The translations under genes were made by a program, and so were the position numbers. From Phragmitibacter sp. (lineage in GTDB: Bacteria; Verrucomicrobiota; Verrucomicrobiia; Verrucomicrobiales; Verrucomicrobiaceae): a stretch of DNA of 64,000 bases. The notes beneath the pieces are model-generated. The model saw only the letters and a list, made by a program, of their open reading frames with translations, was not told the DNA's origin and searched no databases. Positions within the stretch are counted from its first letter, which is position 1, and every line of letters begins with the position of its first letter. Shown here one piece after another: positions 63,470-64,000 of the stretch. The stretch lies in NCBI GenBank assembly GCA_025361865.1, contig JANYJH010000418.1:18629-82628 (forward strand), written 5' to 3'.

Positions 63470-63591
63470 TACAGAGGGGCGTTTTTTTGCAGTTTGGGGC
63501 TTTGATATTAGCAAAATCAGGAGCTGTTCGTCAATCACCCATTTTTAGGCTCATCCACTCCAGAAAATCACTGGCTCAATACAGAAGCCAT

Positions 63592-63621
63592 TTGACTAAG
63601 AGGTCGAGATGCCCTTAAACT
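63592..63621 (+). promoter_or_regulatory. Putative promoter of tRNA-Ser
   Basis: TTGACT (63592-63597) and TAAACT (63616-63621) with an 18-bp spacer, 33 bp upstream of the tRNA. The remaining part of the 116-bp gap (63539-63654) shows nothing recognisable. Confidence 0.4.
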
Positions 63622-63654
63622 CCGCTCTCGTTTCGACAATCCGAGGAAACTTCT

Positions 63655-63747
<93 letters not shown>

Positions 63748-63769
63748 GTTTGCTACCCAATGGGCAACT

Positions 63770-64000
63770 CTAAGCGCTTACGATTTTCGGAGCCGTATCA
63801 GGAATCCTTTTCTCTGATTTCCTGCCAAACCAAAGCCGCAGATGCTCGAACGCCAAATACACGACGGGCGTGGTGTAGAGCGTCAAAACCTGGGACAAGA
63901 TCAACCCGCCCACGACGGCGATGCCCAGCGGCCTGCGCAGTTCTGAGCCAACACCCGTTCCAAAGGCCAGTGGGAAGCTGCCAAAGAGCGCGGCCATGGT
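63770..64000 (-). CDS. RND efflux transporter, C-terminal end only
   Basis: About 76 residues ending at the stop 63770-63772; the gene continues past the window edge. [32 protein letters not shown] and [16 protein letters not shown] match the last membrane segments of AcrB/MdtB-type (HAE1) proton-driven pumps; the family usually has about 1030 residues. The substrate is unknown, as are the membrane-fusion partner and other genes upstream. Confidence 0.9.
   Translation of the reverse strand, partial: TMAALFGSFPLAFGTGVGSELRRPLGIAVVGGLILSQVLTLYTTPVVYLAFEHLRLWFGRKSEKRIPDTAPKIVSA

Overview
The window looks like a chromosomal segment of a Verrucomicrobia-type bacterium. The evidence is indirect: a complete alternative complex III (ACIII) plus A-family oxidase supercluster, a DUF1080 protein, a secreted protein with repeated Ig-like domains and a short C-terminal tail typical of that phylum, moderately high GC, and several families of short dispersed palindromes that enter intergenic gaps and even coding frames. 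Species cannot be named from this sequence.

Region 1 (1-5530, + strand) is a urease operon, ureA(partial)-ureB-[GxxExxY gene]-ureC-ureE-ureF-ureG-ureD. It is unusually rich in palindromic elements. One family has a fixed 71-bp arm-loop-arm geometry in two gaps, and its arms also flank the extra GxxExxY gene between ureB and ureC. A different array of four hairpins is translated in frame as the N-terminus of UreF. Region 2 (5542-10946, - strand) is a type III restriction-modification pair (Mod and Res), with another palindrome translated inside Mod.

Region 3 (11008-26138, - strand) is a long, tightly packed operon that I read as guanidine, or substituted-guanidine, catabolism. It holds a LuxR-type regulator with a Cache-like sensor, a type III glutamine synthetase-like ligase, a creatininase-family amidohydrolase, an ABC importer, a Rieske oxygenase, a formylglycine-enzyme-like protein, a TIM-barrel isomerase, a PIN/RHH toxin-antitoxin pair, two urea-carboxylase-associated proteins (carboxyguanidine deiminase type), a Gdx-like SMR exporter and a urea/guanidine carboxylase. 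No allophanate hydrolase is present; the adjacent urease could handle urea formed from allophanate.

Region 4 (26230-45993, - strand) is one respiratory supercluster. In transcription order it has ActA-F (ACIII), a small anchored protein, a CcoN-like protein that has lost its active-site ligands, a CcoO-like cytochrome, another c-type cytochrome, oxidase subunits I, III (with an insertion of about 260 residues), IV, two tiny membrane proteins and subunit II, then heme A synthase, heme O synthase, SCO and DUF420. A perfect palindrome fitting Rex or CRP/FNR-family operators overlaps the start region of its putative promoter.

Region 5 (46189-54582) holds a NIPSNAP protein, an SGNH hydrolase, a FitA/VapC-type toxin-antitoxin pair, two secreted alpha/beta hydrolases, and part of an ebo cluster (EboD, EboC, EboE) interrupted by a VapBC pair. 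Region 6 (54739-64000) holds a circularly permuted ATP-grasp / alpha-E / transglutaminase operon, a DUF1080 protein, a giant secreted FN3-cyclophilin-Ig repeat protein, tRNA-Ser(GCT), and the C-terminus of an RND efflux pump running off the window.
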